DNA of 12,178 nucleotides from Pseudomonadota bacterium (GCA_021850555.1 JAJZLX010000315.1:1-12178); one strand, 5' to 3'; shown: positions 1 through 6,128, counted from the first letter of the stretch. Numbers and translations are program-made. Notes: a model not told the origin generated them from the letters alone.

Positions 1-1259
1 GCGGCCACGCCCGGCGTGCCCGCCATGCCGTCACCCACGATGGCGAGGATCGCGAGCTCCGGATCGATCTCCACGCTCTGGATCTGTCCTTCCACGAGCT
101 CGCGCTCGAACGCGCGGCGGATCACGGCCGCGGCGCGCTCGCCCTCCACCTGCGGGATGGCGCAGCAGATCGAGTGCTCCGAGCTGCCCTGGGAGATGAG
201 GATGACCGAGATCCCCTCCTCGCGCAGCGCGCCGAACAGCCGGTGTGCGGTGCCCGGCACACCGATCATGCCGGCTCCCTCCAGGTTCACGAGCGCCACC
301 TGCTCGATGCTCGCGATGCCCTTGACCGGCAGCTGCGAGACAGGCCTGGCGCAGATGAGCGTGCCGGGCTTCTCGGGCGCAAAGGTATTGCGGATCCAGA
401 TCGGGATGGCATCGCCGACCGCCGGTGCCATCGTCTGCGGGTGGATCACCTTGGCGCCGAAGTACGCGAGCTCCATCGCCTCGCTGTAGGAGAGCGAATC
501 GATCACGGTGGCATCCGGCACCCGGCGCGGGTCGGCCGACAGCACCCCGTCGACATCGGTCCAGATGATGATCTCGGACGCATTGAGGAGCGCCCCGAAG
601 ATCGAGGCGGAAAAATCGCTCCCGTTGCGCCCGAGGGTGGTCTGCACGCCGCGCCGGTCGGCGGCGATGAAGCCCGTTATGATCAACGTGCCCTTGAAGT
701 CCGAATCGACAAGATCGGTGAGGTGCGATCGAGAGGCTTCCCACTGCACCGCAGGCCCGAGCGGGCCCCATTCGACCACCACCACCCGGCGCGCATCGAC
801 CCATTGAACCGGCCCGCGCCGCCCGCCGCGCTCCTCCATGAAGCGATGGAAGAGCTTGGTCGACCAGATCTCGCCATACCCTGCGATGAGGTCGCGCACA
901 TTGGCGGCCGCCGCCCGGGTGAGCCTCACCGTCTGCAGGATGCCCTCGAGATCGTGGCAGTCGCGATCGAAGCCGGCGAGGTACAGCCGCACTGATTCGC
1001 TCCCAAGCAGTGCCTGGGCGATCTCGGCATGCCGTGCGCGAAGCGCGGCGAGCTCCACCCGGTAGCCCTCGTCCTGCTCCTCGGCGAGTCTCACCAGCCC
1101 GAGCAGCGCATCCGTTACGCCTTTGCAGGCCGAGAGCACGACGCCGAGGCGCTCGGCCGGGGAGGTATCGAGAATGGCCGCCACGCGGCGAAAGCAGTCG
1201 GCGTCGGCGACGCTCGATCCGCCGAACTTGTGCACGACCCAGGGCACGGGATTCGACAT
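1..1259 (-). CDS. thrA: Aspartokinase I / homoserine dehydrogenase I, ThrA-like (N-terminal part, cut by left edge)
   Basis: Phosphorylates L-aspartate, the first step toward threonine, methionine, lysine and isoleucine. If fused as expected, it also reduces aspartate semialdehyde to homoserine. The frame is open from the ATG at 1259 to the left edge, 419 codons with no stop. Visible motifs are KFGGSS (residues 11-16, phosphate/aspartate site), GYGE (128-131), LGRNGSDFSA (209-218), TDVDGVLSADPR (234-245) and SYSEAMELAYFGAKVIHP (257-274). Two ACT regulatory regions follow, the first around 317-390 and the second beginning near 400 (AILAIVGDGM). GRNGSD and the ACT-linker sequence follow E. coli ThrA more closely than monofunctional LysC, so a fusion with homoserine dehydrogenase is expected; that half lies outside the window. 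There is no strong Shine-Dalgarno sequence. The gene is divergent from the unknown gene at 1363. Kinase identity is nearly certain; the fusion is an inference. Confidence 0.9.
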   Translation of the reverse strand, partial: MSNPVPWVVHKFGGSSVADADCFRRVAAILDTSPAERLGVVLSACKGVTDALLGLVRLAEEQDEGYRVELAALRARHAEIAQALLGSESVRLYLAGFDRDCHDLEGILQTVRLTRAAAANVRDLIAGYGEIWSTKLFHRFMEERGGRRGPVQWVDARRVVVVEWGPLGPAVQWEASRSHLTDLVDSDFKGTLIITGFIAADRRGVQTTLGRNGSDFSASIFGALLNASEIIIWTDVDGVLSADPRRVPDATVIDSLSYSEAMELAYFGAKVIHPQTMAPAVGDAIPIWIRNTFAPEKPGTLICARPVSQLPVKGIASIEQVALVNLEGAGMIGVPGTAHRLFGALREEGISVILISQGSSEHSICCAIPQVEGERAAAVIRRAFERELVEGQIQSVEIDPELAILAIVGDGMAGTPGVA

Positions 1260-1294
1260 GGGAGTGGGAACTGACCTAAAGGGAAAGCCGTGCG

Positions 1295-1323
1295 ACTCTA
1301 CTGATGCGCACCAGCCTGCGCAA
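1295..1323 (-). promoter_or_regulatory. Sigma70-like promoter of thrA
   Basis: Read on the minus strand, a -35-like TTGCGC (1323-1318) is followed after 17 bp by a -10-like TAGAGT (1300-1295). Transcription would start near 1288, leaving about 29 nt of 5' leader before the ATG at 1259. That leader is too short for a threonine attenuator, and I see no leader peptide rich in threonine codons. The prediction rests on sequence match only. Confidence 0.5.
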
Positions 1324-1350
1324 TGGATCATTTCGTGCGGCCATGCACGC

Positions 1351-1356
1351 TAAAAT
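1351..1356 (+). promoter_or_regulatory. Candidate -10 box giving a leaderless mRNA for the gene at 1363
   Basis: TAAAAT matches the sigma70 -10 consensus in five of six positions and ends 6 bp before the ATG at 1363. With standard spacing the first transcribed base would be the A of the start codon itself. No purine-rich ribosome binding site is present between it and the ATG. A -35 at the right distance (around 1328-1333, TCATTT) is poor. Confidence 0.4.
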
Positions 1357-1362
1357 CATCCG

Positions 1363-1929
1363 ATGAACGAGACCGAGATCATCCGCGCCCAGCTCGCCAC
1401 CGAGCGCACCCACGCAGGGCGGGTCGCCCGAGCCTGCGTGGCCGCGCTTGGCGCGGCACATCCGAGCGACGCCGATGCGACCCGGAACTTCCGGGAGACC
1501 TGTGTGAGCTACCTCGCGTGGGTGCTCGCCCGCTTCGAGCAGCGCGACCAGCTGCTCGCCGAGCTATTGCAGGGGATTTCGGGAGATTCCGGCGGCCCTG
1601 GCGAGGACACGGTGGCGGTCGAGCTCGGCGAGATCGCGGCCCGCCACGGCACCAGCCGCGAGGCACTCACGAAGCTCGAGGCCGCGCTCGGCGCGGTGAG
1701 CCCGGATGCCGCCCGGAGCGCCTGGCAAGCGTTCGGGCATTTCTTCGAATCGGCCTGGAGCGAGCGGCGCATCGCCATCGAGCAGCACCTGAGCCGGCTG
1801 CCTGGCACCCTTCACTGGCGCGCCGTGTGCGCCATCGATGCCGACTCCATCCTGGAGGAGCGGGTCCGCTATGCAAGCGTGGCCAAGCAGCTGCCCAAGG
1901 GCATCACGCTCGAGCCGCCGGCCGCCTGA
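1363..1929 (+). CDS. Conserved-looking helical protein of unknown function (188 aa)
   Basis: I do not recognise this family. The protein is 188 residues, has no signal peptide or membrane segment, and is predicted by eye to be almost entirely alpha-helical, with acidic and arginine-rich amphipathic stretches. It has three cysteines, at 25, 47 and 151, and aromatic-charged patches YLAWVLARFEQRDQLL (50-65) and FGHFFESAWSERRIAIEQH (123-141). The fold could resemble a hemerythrin-like or ferritin-like helical bundle, but the regular His/Glu metal-ligand spacing is not evident. Third-codon-position GC is high, as in the neighbouring real genes, and this frame is the most protein-like of those overlapping here. 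It is transcribed divergently from thrA and ends convergently, 14 bp from the DUF7009-like gene. The start at 1363 is supported by the TAAAAT just upstream. Confidence 0.7.
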   Translation: MNETEIIRAQLATERTHAGRVARACVAALGAAHPSDADATRNFRETCVSYLAWVLARFEQRDQLLAELLQGISGDSGGPGEDTVAVELGEIAARHGTSREALTKLEAALGAVSPDAARSAWQAFGHFFESAWSERRIAIEQHLSRLPGTLHWRAVCAIDADSILEERVRYASVAKQLPKGITLEPPAA

Positions 1930-1943
1930 GCCGCCGGGCCGAG

Positions 1944-2327
1944 TCAACAGGTGCGAGCGCCCCCCGCATCCGGGTGCGGGAAATTGTCGGACTCATCTTC
2001 CCCTTCTCTTGGGGCGAGGCAGGCGAAGTCCTTCTCCACGACCACACGCAGCTCGCCCTCCGCCACGGGTTGCACGCCTGCAAGGCTGACGAGATCGCTG
2101 CCGCACCACTGCCCGGCCATGGCCTCCGGAACCAGAATCTCAATCAGGTTTCCACCATAAGATGCTGATATAGCAGAACTATTTTTCACAGCTCGCAGCC
2201 GATATACGAGCCGGGCATCGCCAGGAAATTCCACCCGGTCCTCAACCGCACCCTGCTCGGCCAGGGTCTGCACCTCGCCCTGTGAGAGCCGCAGCCGCAG
2301 CGAGCTGCCCCGGATTCTCAGTTTCAC
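1944..2327 (-). CDS. DUF7009-like small protein, third gene of the hydratase/lyase operon
   Basis: A 127-residue soluble protein opening with MKLRIRGSSLRLRLSQGEV. It continues with a beta-rich pattern, including EDRVEFPGD and LVYRLRA, then LIEILVPEAMAGQW and LRVVVEKDFACLAPREGEDESDNFPHP. This order (N-terminal KLRIRGxSLRxRL, a VPE-x-W segment, and a VEKDF-x-CL...E-x-x-SDNFP-P ending) resembles the small uncharacterised proteins grouped as DUF7009; the family name is from memory. No enzymatic function is known to me. The start is a GTG whose TG is shared with the TGA stop of the upstream lyase gene (GTGA overlap), so translation is probably coupled. An AT-richer patch around 2155-2195 lies within the gene. 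Confidence 0.72.
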   Translation of the reverse strand: MKLRIRGSSLRLRLSQGEVQTLAEQGAVEDRVEFPGDARLVYRLRAVKNSSAISASYGGNLIEILVPEAMAGQWCGSDLVSLAGVQPVAEGELRVVVEKDFACLAPREGEDESDNFPHPDAGGARTC

Positions 2328-3244
2328 GGTGTCTTACCCTCGTGTCGACTCACGGACTGAAGGATACGCTGCGCCTGAAGCAAGTGGGGCCGATCGATCA
2401 TCCGCCCCTCGAGCTGTGTCACGCCTGCGCCGGCGGCCGCCTCGAAGGCGGCGAGGACCCGCCGGGCCCAGGCCGTCTCGGCTTCGGTCGGGGTAAAGGC
2501 GTCGTTGATCGTCTCGACCTGATCGGGATGAATGGCGAGCTTGCCGCTGAAACCGTCGCCGCGCGCTTCCTCGGCCTCCCGCCGCAATCCCCCGGCATCG
2601 CGGAAATCGACATACACCCCATCGATGGAGGGCACGCCGATCGCCGCGGCGACCAGCAGGCAGCTTGTGCGAGCCAGCTGAAAAGCGGGTCTCAGCACGC
2701 CGGCGCCATCGGTCTTGACCCGCGCACCGAGCGCCGCGGAGAGGTCCTCCATGCCCCAGGTGAGCCCGGCGAGACGCCGGGCCGAGGCGCTGTGCGAGGC
2801 CACGGCCTGCGGATAGCCCGGGAGCGACAGCAGTCCCGCGGGAGTCTCGGTGGCGATCACGAGCAGCGGCGTCGAGCCGACCAACAGCCCTTGGCCGGCT
2901 TCGAGCGCCTCCAGAGCGCGCGCGACGCGCTCGATGTCATCGTAGGAATCGACCTTGGGCAGCACGATGCCGGCCGGCCTTCCCGGCAGCACCGCCGCCA
3001 GATCCTCGAACAACCGCCCGCTCGAGAGCGCGTTCACCCTCACCCACAGCTGCTGGCGCGCCCGAGCGCCCTGCCCCTGCAGAAGCTCGAGCACCATCGC
3101 CCGCGCCACCGGCCGCCGCTCCTCGGCCACCGAATCCTCGAGGTCCAGGATCAGCGCATCGGCGCCCGTGGCGAGGCCCTTGGCCTGCTTGCGCTCGCTG
3201 TCCCCGGGCACGAACAGCAGCGATCGCAGCGGCGCCGCGCTCAT
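2324..3244 (-). CDS. CitE/HpcH-family CoA-ester lyase (citramalyl-CoA or malyl-CoA lyase-like)
   Basis: Member of the HpcH/HpaI aldolase / citrate-lyase-beta superfamily, 306 aa, the usual length for stand-alone CitE-like proteins. Such enzymes cleave or form beta-hydroxyacyl-CoA esters in a Mg2+-dependent reaction. Motifs are LFVPGDSERK (10-19), ADALILDLEDSV (29-39 region), RVN (69-71), GIVLPKVDS (92-100), ATETPAGLL with metal ligand E133, GLTWGMEDLSAALGA with metal ligand D167, and LAIHPDQVETIN (236-247). No citrate-lyase alpha or gamma genes are nearby, so citrate lyase is unlikely. Pairing with a MaoC hydratase matches the itaconyl-CoA hydratase/(S)-citramalyl-CoA lyase pairs described in pseudomonads and mycobacteria, but the substrate is an inference. 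The chosen ATG at 3244 overlaps the stop of the preceding gene (ATGA) and has a GAGG 8 bp upstream; an upstream ATG at 3280 lies inside the hydratase gene. Confidence 0.85.
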   Translation of the reverse strand: MSAAPLRSLLFVPGDSERKQAKGLATGADALILDLEDSVAEERRPVARAMVLELLQGQGARARQQLWVRVNALSSGRLFEDLAAVLPGRPAGIVLPKVDSYDDIERVARALEALEAGQGLLVGSTPLLVIATETPAGLLSLPGYPQAVASHSASARRLAGLTWGMEDLSAALGARVKTDGAGVLRPAFQLARTSCLLVAAAIGVPSIDGVYVDFRDAGGLRREAEEARGDGFSGKLAIHPDQVETINDAFTPTEAETAWARRVLAAFEAAAGAGVTQLEGRMIDRPHLLQAQRILQSVSRHEGKTP

Positions 3245-3690
3245 GCGGGCCGCCTCAGCATCAGCGCCGCGCGGCGGCACGAGGCCACCTCCTCCTCGCG
3301 CTGGTTGTAGGCGCGGTGCTCGAACACCACGATCCCGGAATCAGCGCGCGAGCGGCTCTCGCGCACGGAGTGGACCGTAGTGACGGCGCGCAGCGTATCG
3401 CCGATCAGTACCGGACGGGGAAACTTGACCTCCTCCCAGCCGAGGTTGCCGATCGTGGTGCCAAAGGTCGTGTCGTAGACCGAAAGTCCCACCAGCAGCC
3501 CCAGCGTGAACACGCTGTTGACGATGCGCTGGCCGAAAGTGCTCTCCTTGCAATACTCGGCATCGAGGTGGATCGCCGCCGGGTTCATGGTGAGGGCGCT
3601 GAAGAGCAGGTTGTCGGTCTCGGTGACCGTGCGGCGCACCTGATGCTCGAAGCGCTGCCCGACCGTGAATTCCTCGAAATACAATCCCAT
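3241..3690 (-). CDS. MaoC-family (hot-dog fold) enoyl-CoA hydratase, itaconyl/mesaconyl-CoA hydratase-like
   Basis: A 149-aa single hot-dog protein that hydrates an enoyl-CoA or dehydrates the corresponding hydroxyacyl-CoA. It carries YFEEFTVGQRFEH (4-16), TVTETDN (21-27), LTMNPAAIHLDAEY (33-46, with the likely catalytic N36/H41 region), VNSVFTLGLLVGLSV (58-71), GNLGWEEVKFPRPVLIGDTL (81-100) and FEHRAYNQ (123-130). This pattern is typical of MaoC proteins encoded next to CitE-like lyases. The ATG at 3690 is preferred over the GTG at 3699 because a GAGGGG (3704-3699) sits 8 bp before the ATG. The gene leads the operon: its TGA overlaps the ATG of the lyase. Its promoter region is shared with divergent cysI. 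Confidence 0.87.
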   Translation of the reverse strand: MGLYFEEFTVGQRFEHQVRRTVTETDNLLFSALTMNPAAIHLDAEYCKESTFGQRIVNSVFTLGLLVGLSVYDTTFGTTIGNLGWEEVKFPRPVLIGDTLRAVTTVHSVRESRSRADSGIVVFEHRAYNQREEEVASCRRAALMLRRPA

Positions 3691-3698
3691 CGGCTTCA

Positions 3699-3704
3699 CC
3701 CCTC
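3699..3704 (-). promoter_or_regulatory. Ribosome binding site deciding the hydratase start
   Basis: GAGGGG on the minus strand lies 8 bp before the ATG at 3690. It overlaps the alternative GTG at 3699, which therefore cannot use it. It is one of the clearer Shine-Dalgarno sequences in the window and contrasts with its absence before cysI and cysH. Confidence 0.6.
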
Positions 3705-3723
3705 AGACCTTGACGGATCCCCC

Positions 3724-3732
3724 ATTATCGCA
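3724..3732 (-). promoter_or_regulatory. Extended -10 promoter element for the hydratase/lyase/DUF7009 operon
   Basis: Minus-strand TGCGATAAT has the TGn extension plus a GATAAT -10 (five of six consensus positions). Transcription would begin near 3717, leaving about 27 nt before the ATG at 3690. The ATAACC block proposed as part of a CysB site for cysI lies about 20 bp upstream of this -10, so CysB binding could also affect this promoter. No good -35 is visible. Confidence 0.4.
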
Positions 3733-3749
3733 CCAGCCGGGCCGCGGCT

Positions 3750-3815
3750 CATAACCACCCGGGCATCCCGCCAAACCACACGGTATTTAGCGCCGCGGCG
3801 GGCCACGCCTATAGT
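3750..3815 (+). promoter_or_regulatory. Candidate CysB-dependent promoter of cysI
   Basis: CATAACCACCCGGG begins at 3750 and a TATAGT -10 hexamer lies at 3810-3815, with a weak -35 (TTTAGC, 3786-3791) 18 bp from it. The start of transcription would be about 3822, putting the ATAACC block near -71. The same block, spacing and -10 recur before cysH. CysB sites in enteric bacteria typically cover roughly -80 to -35 of activated promoters that have poor -35 boxes, which fits. CGCCGCGGCG (3791-3800) is a perfect palindrome in the spacer. Binding by CysB is an inference. Confidence 0.5.
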
Positions 3816-3823
3816 CCGGCGGC

Positions 3824-5596
3824 ATGTACCGCTACGATGAGATCGACCGGGAGTTGCTCGAGCAGCGCACCGGGCAGTTCCGCGATCAGACGCGGCGCTT
3901 CCTCGCCGGAGAGCTTTCGGATGAGGACTTCCGGCAATTGCGCCTGCGCAGCGGCCTGTACCAGCAGCGCCATGCGCCCATGCTGCGCATCTCCGTGCCC
4001 TATGGACAGCTCAACTCCGGGCAGCTGCGCCGGATGGCGCACGTCGTGCGCAGGTACGACAAAGGGTACGGGCACTTCACCACGCGCCAGAACATCCAGC
4101 TCAACTGGCCGCAGCTTGCCGAGGTACCGGATCTGCTCGCCGAGCTCGCCGAAGTGCAACTGCACAGCATCCAGGCCTGCGGCAACGATACCCGCAACAT
4201 CACCTGCGACTACCTCGCGGGCGTGGCCGGGGACGAGGCCGTCGATCCGCGCCCGTACTGCGAGCTGCTGCGCCAGTTCATCGCGCTGCACCCTGAATTC
4301 TACTGGCTGCCGCGCAAGTTCAAGTTCGGCTTCACCGGCGCAACGGTGGATCGCGCCGCCACCCGGACCAACGACGCGGCCGTGCACGTGCTGCGCCGCG
4401 ACGGGGCCGTCGGCTATCGCTTCTTCGTCGGCGGAGGTCTGGGCCGGCTGCCGATGCTCGGGCAGGAGATGAACGCCTTCGTGCCCGAGTCGGACCTGCT
4501 CTTGTACGCGTGCGCGATCCTGCGCACCTTCAACCGCTTCGGACGGCGCGACAACATTCACAAAGCGCGCATCAAGATCGTGCTGCGGGAGTGGGGAGTC
4601 GAGCGCTTTCGCGCCGCGATCGAGGAGGAGTACGCCAAGATCGGCGCCAGCGCCGAGGGCGGTCAGCTGAAGCTCCTGCCCGAGGACATCGAGCGCATGC
4701 GCGGCCACTTCACCGCCCCGCCCTACCGCCCGGCGGGCGAAGGGGCGCGGGACTTGGCGGCGCAGGCTGCGCGCGATCCGCGCTTTGCCGCCTGGCTGAA
4801 GCGCAATGTGCGCGCGCACAAGATCCCCGGCTACCGCGTGGTGTTCGTGTCGCTGAAGGCCCCCGGGCAGGCCCCCGGTGATTGCACCGCCGAGCAGTTC
4901 GAGGCGCTGGCCGAGATCTGCGACGCCTACAGCTTCGGTGAGCTGCGCTCCACCTATGATCAGAATCTGGTACTCGCCGATGTCGCCGAGCGAGATCTGT
5001 ACGCGCTCTGGGGCCGGCTCGATGCGGCGAAGCTCGCCACGCCCAACATCGGCCTGACTACGGACATGATCGCCTGCCCGGGACTGGATTTCTGCGGCCT
5101 GGCGAACGCCGGCACGATCGGCGTGACACACGACATCTACCGGCGGTTCGATTCGCTCGAGGCGCAATACGAAGTCGGCCCGATTCGCATCACCATGAGC
5201 GGCTGCATGAACGGCTGCGGCCACCACAGCGTCGGGCACATCGGCATCCTCGGCGTCGACAAGCACGGCGAGGAGTGGTACCAGGTGACCCTCGGCGGCA
5301 GCGCCGGCAACGATGCCGCCATCGGAGAGCGTGTCGGACGCGCGCTCTCGCGAAGCGAGATCGCCGGCGGCGTGGAGCGACTGATCCGCGCCTACCTCGA
5401 GTTGCGCAGCGACGAGGAGGAGACTTTCATCGAGTGCTATCGACGCGTGGGGTTGGCGCCGTTCAAAGCCCGCCTGTACGAGGCTGAAGGCGAGTCGGGT
5501 GAGCCGGTCGCGAGCGAGAGCGAGGAGCGCCCGCAGAGGCAGTCCGGGCAGGGCGCGCGTGCGGGGATGGCCTCCCGCGGGGTGGCCGCGGCATGA
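3824..5596 (+). CDS. cysI: Siroheme [4Fe-4S] sulfite reductase, ferredoxin-type CysI (nitrite/sulfite reductase family)
   Basis: Reduces sulfite to sulfide by six electrons in the cytoplasm. It is similar along its length to the Pseudomonas CysI/NirA-like protein rather than to enteric CysI, and no CysJ flavoprotein gene is in the window, so ferredoxin is the likely donor. The N-terminal half-domain shows YDEIDRELLEQRTGQFRDQ and YDKGYGHFTTRQNIQLNWP (78-96). Siroheme contacts are expected around R88, R124 and PRKFKFGF (163-170). The siroheme/cluster cysteines are C418-x5-C424 (CPGLDFC) and C461-x3-C465 (SGCMNGCGHH). The protein is 590 aa, against about 550 for relatives; the excess is a polar, low-complexity C-terminal tail from about 555. 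The start ATG lies 8 bp after TATAGT and no Shine-Dalgarno sequence is seen. Nitrite reduction cannot be ruled out by sequence, but the cys context favours sulfite. Confidence 0.92.
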   Translation: MYRYDEIDRELLEQRTGQFRDQTRRFLAGELSDEDFRQLRLRSGLYQQRHAPMLRISVPYGQLNSGQLRRMAHVVRRYDKGYGHFTTRQNIQLNWPQLAEVPDLLAELAEVQLHSIQACGNDTRNITCDYLAGVAGDEAVDPRPYCELLRQFIALHPEFYWLPRKFKFGFTGATVDRAATRTNDAAVHVLRRDGAVGYRFFVGGGLGRLPMLGQEMNAFVPESDLLLYACAILRTFNRFGRRDNIHKARIKIVLREWGVERFRAAIEEEYAKIGASAEGGQLKLLPEDIERMRGHFTAPPYRPAGEGARDLAAQAARDPRFAAWLKRNVRAHKIPGYRVVFVSLKAPGQAPGDCTAEQFEALAEICDAYSFGELRSTYDQNLVLADVAERDLYALWGRLDAAKLATPNIGLTTDMIACPGLDFCGLANAGTIGVTHDIYRRFDSLEAQYEVGPIRITMSGCMNGCGHHSVGHIGILGVDKHGEEWYQVTLGGSAGNDAAIGERVGRALSRSEIAGGVERLIRAYLELRSDEEETFIECYRRVGLAPFKARLYEAEGESGEPVASESEERPQRQSGQGARAGMASRGVAAA

Positions 5597-6093
5597 CGCG
5601 CATCATCCGCAGGCACGCCATCGTCGAGGACGGGTGGACACTTTCCCTCGACGGCGCGGCGCACACGCCCGCCGGACTGATCGTGCCGCTCGCCCGCTGG
5701 CGGGCCGAGCGTGAGCTGTTGCTCGCGAGCGCCGCCGCGGTCGGCGTGCTGCTGCCCAACACCGAGGACGTCGAGGCGGTCTATCCGCAGATCGCCGACC
5801 GCCCCCTGATCGCGCTGCAGTTTCCGACCTTCACCGACGGCCGAGCGCTCACCCAGGCCGTGCTGCTGCGCAACCGGCTGGGATTCGCAGGCGAGCTGCG
5901 CGCGCTCGGCGATGTCGTCCGCGACCTCGTGTTCTGGCTCGGCCGCTGCGGCTTCGATGCCATCGTGCCGCGGCCCGACCAGGACCTCGAGGCCTGCCGA
6001 GGCGCTCTCGATGAGATCGGCGTCGCCTACCAGCCCGCCGCCGACGCCCATGCCGCCGTGTGGGCACGCAGACGCATGCGGGCGAGCGCCTGA
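5593..6093 (+). CDS. DUF934 protein, sulfite-reductase partner
   Basis: A 166-aa DUF934-family protein. The diagnostic block runs from FPTFTDGRALTQAVLLR (77-93) through GELRALGDVVRDL (100-112) to RCGFDAI (118-124). This family is almost always encoded directly after ferredoxin-type cysI genes. A role in sulfite reduction, perhaps electron delivery or assembly, is inferred from that context, and no biochemical activity is established to my knowledge. No cluster-binding cysteine motif is present; cysteines are only at 119 and 135. The ATG overlaps the cysI stop (ATGA), so the two are cotranscribed and probably translationally coupled. The gene ends 21 bp from convergent malQ. Confidence 0.88.
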   Translation: MTRIIRRHAIVEDGWTLSLDGAAHTPAGLIVPLARWRAERELLLASAAAVGVLLPNTEDVEAVYPQIADRPLIALQFPTFTDGRALTQAVLLRNRLGFAGELRALGDVVRDLVFWLGRCGFDAIVPRPDQDLEACRGALDEIGVAYQPAADAHAAVWARRRMRASA

Positions 6094-6128
6094 TTCTCCC
6101 CGCAGCGCATCCGCTCAGGCACGCTCGC
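6082..6128. repeat. Inverted repeat across the two convergent stop codons, possible bidirectional terminator
   Basis: GCGAGCG-CCTGA (6082-6093) is matched on the right by TCAGG-CA-CGCTCGC (6115-6128). This gives 7 + 5 complementary pairs with a 2-nt bulge and a 21-nt loop. The stop codon of the DUF934 gene and that of malQ each form part of one arm. No T-run follows on either strand, so it is not a canonical intrinsic terminator. It may block convergent transcription or stabilise 3' ends. The arms also code for the last residues of both proteins. Confidence 0.45.

Noticed and set aside
31..804. Minus-strand 257-residue open frame inside the aspartokinase region, and a plus-strand one at 174-995
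   Set aside because: Both are shadows. The frame with KFGGSS, GRNGSD and TDVDGV motifs runs uninterrupted from 1259 to the left edge; the others give Arg/Ala/Gly-rich sequence with no family features.
1260..1294. Threonine/isoleucine attenuator leader before thrA
   Set aside because: The predicted leader is about 29 nt, with no leader peptide and no alternative hairpins.
1963..1980. Hairpin CCCGCA-6-TGCGGG as a terminator for the gene at 1363
   Set aside because: The stem is only 6 bp, there is no T-run after it on either strand, and it lies inside the DUF7009-like coding sequence.
3809..5266. 485-residue antisense open frame opposite cysI
   Set aside because: It is a high-GC mirror of the sulfite reductase gene. 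The translation is low-complexity (repeated H, R, A, V, G) with no domain.
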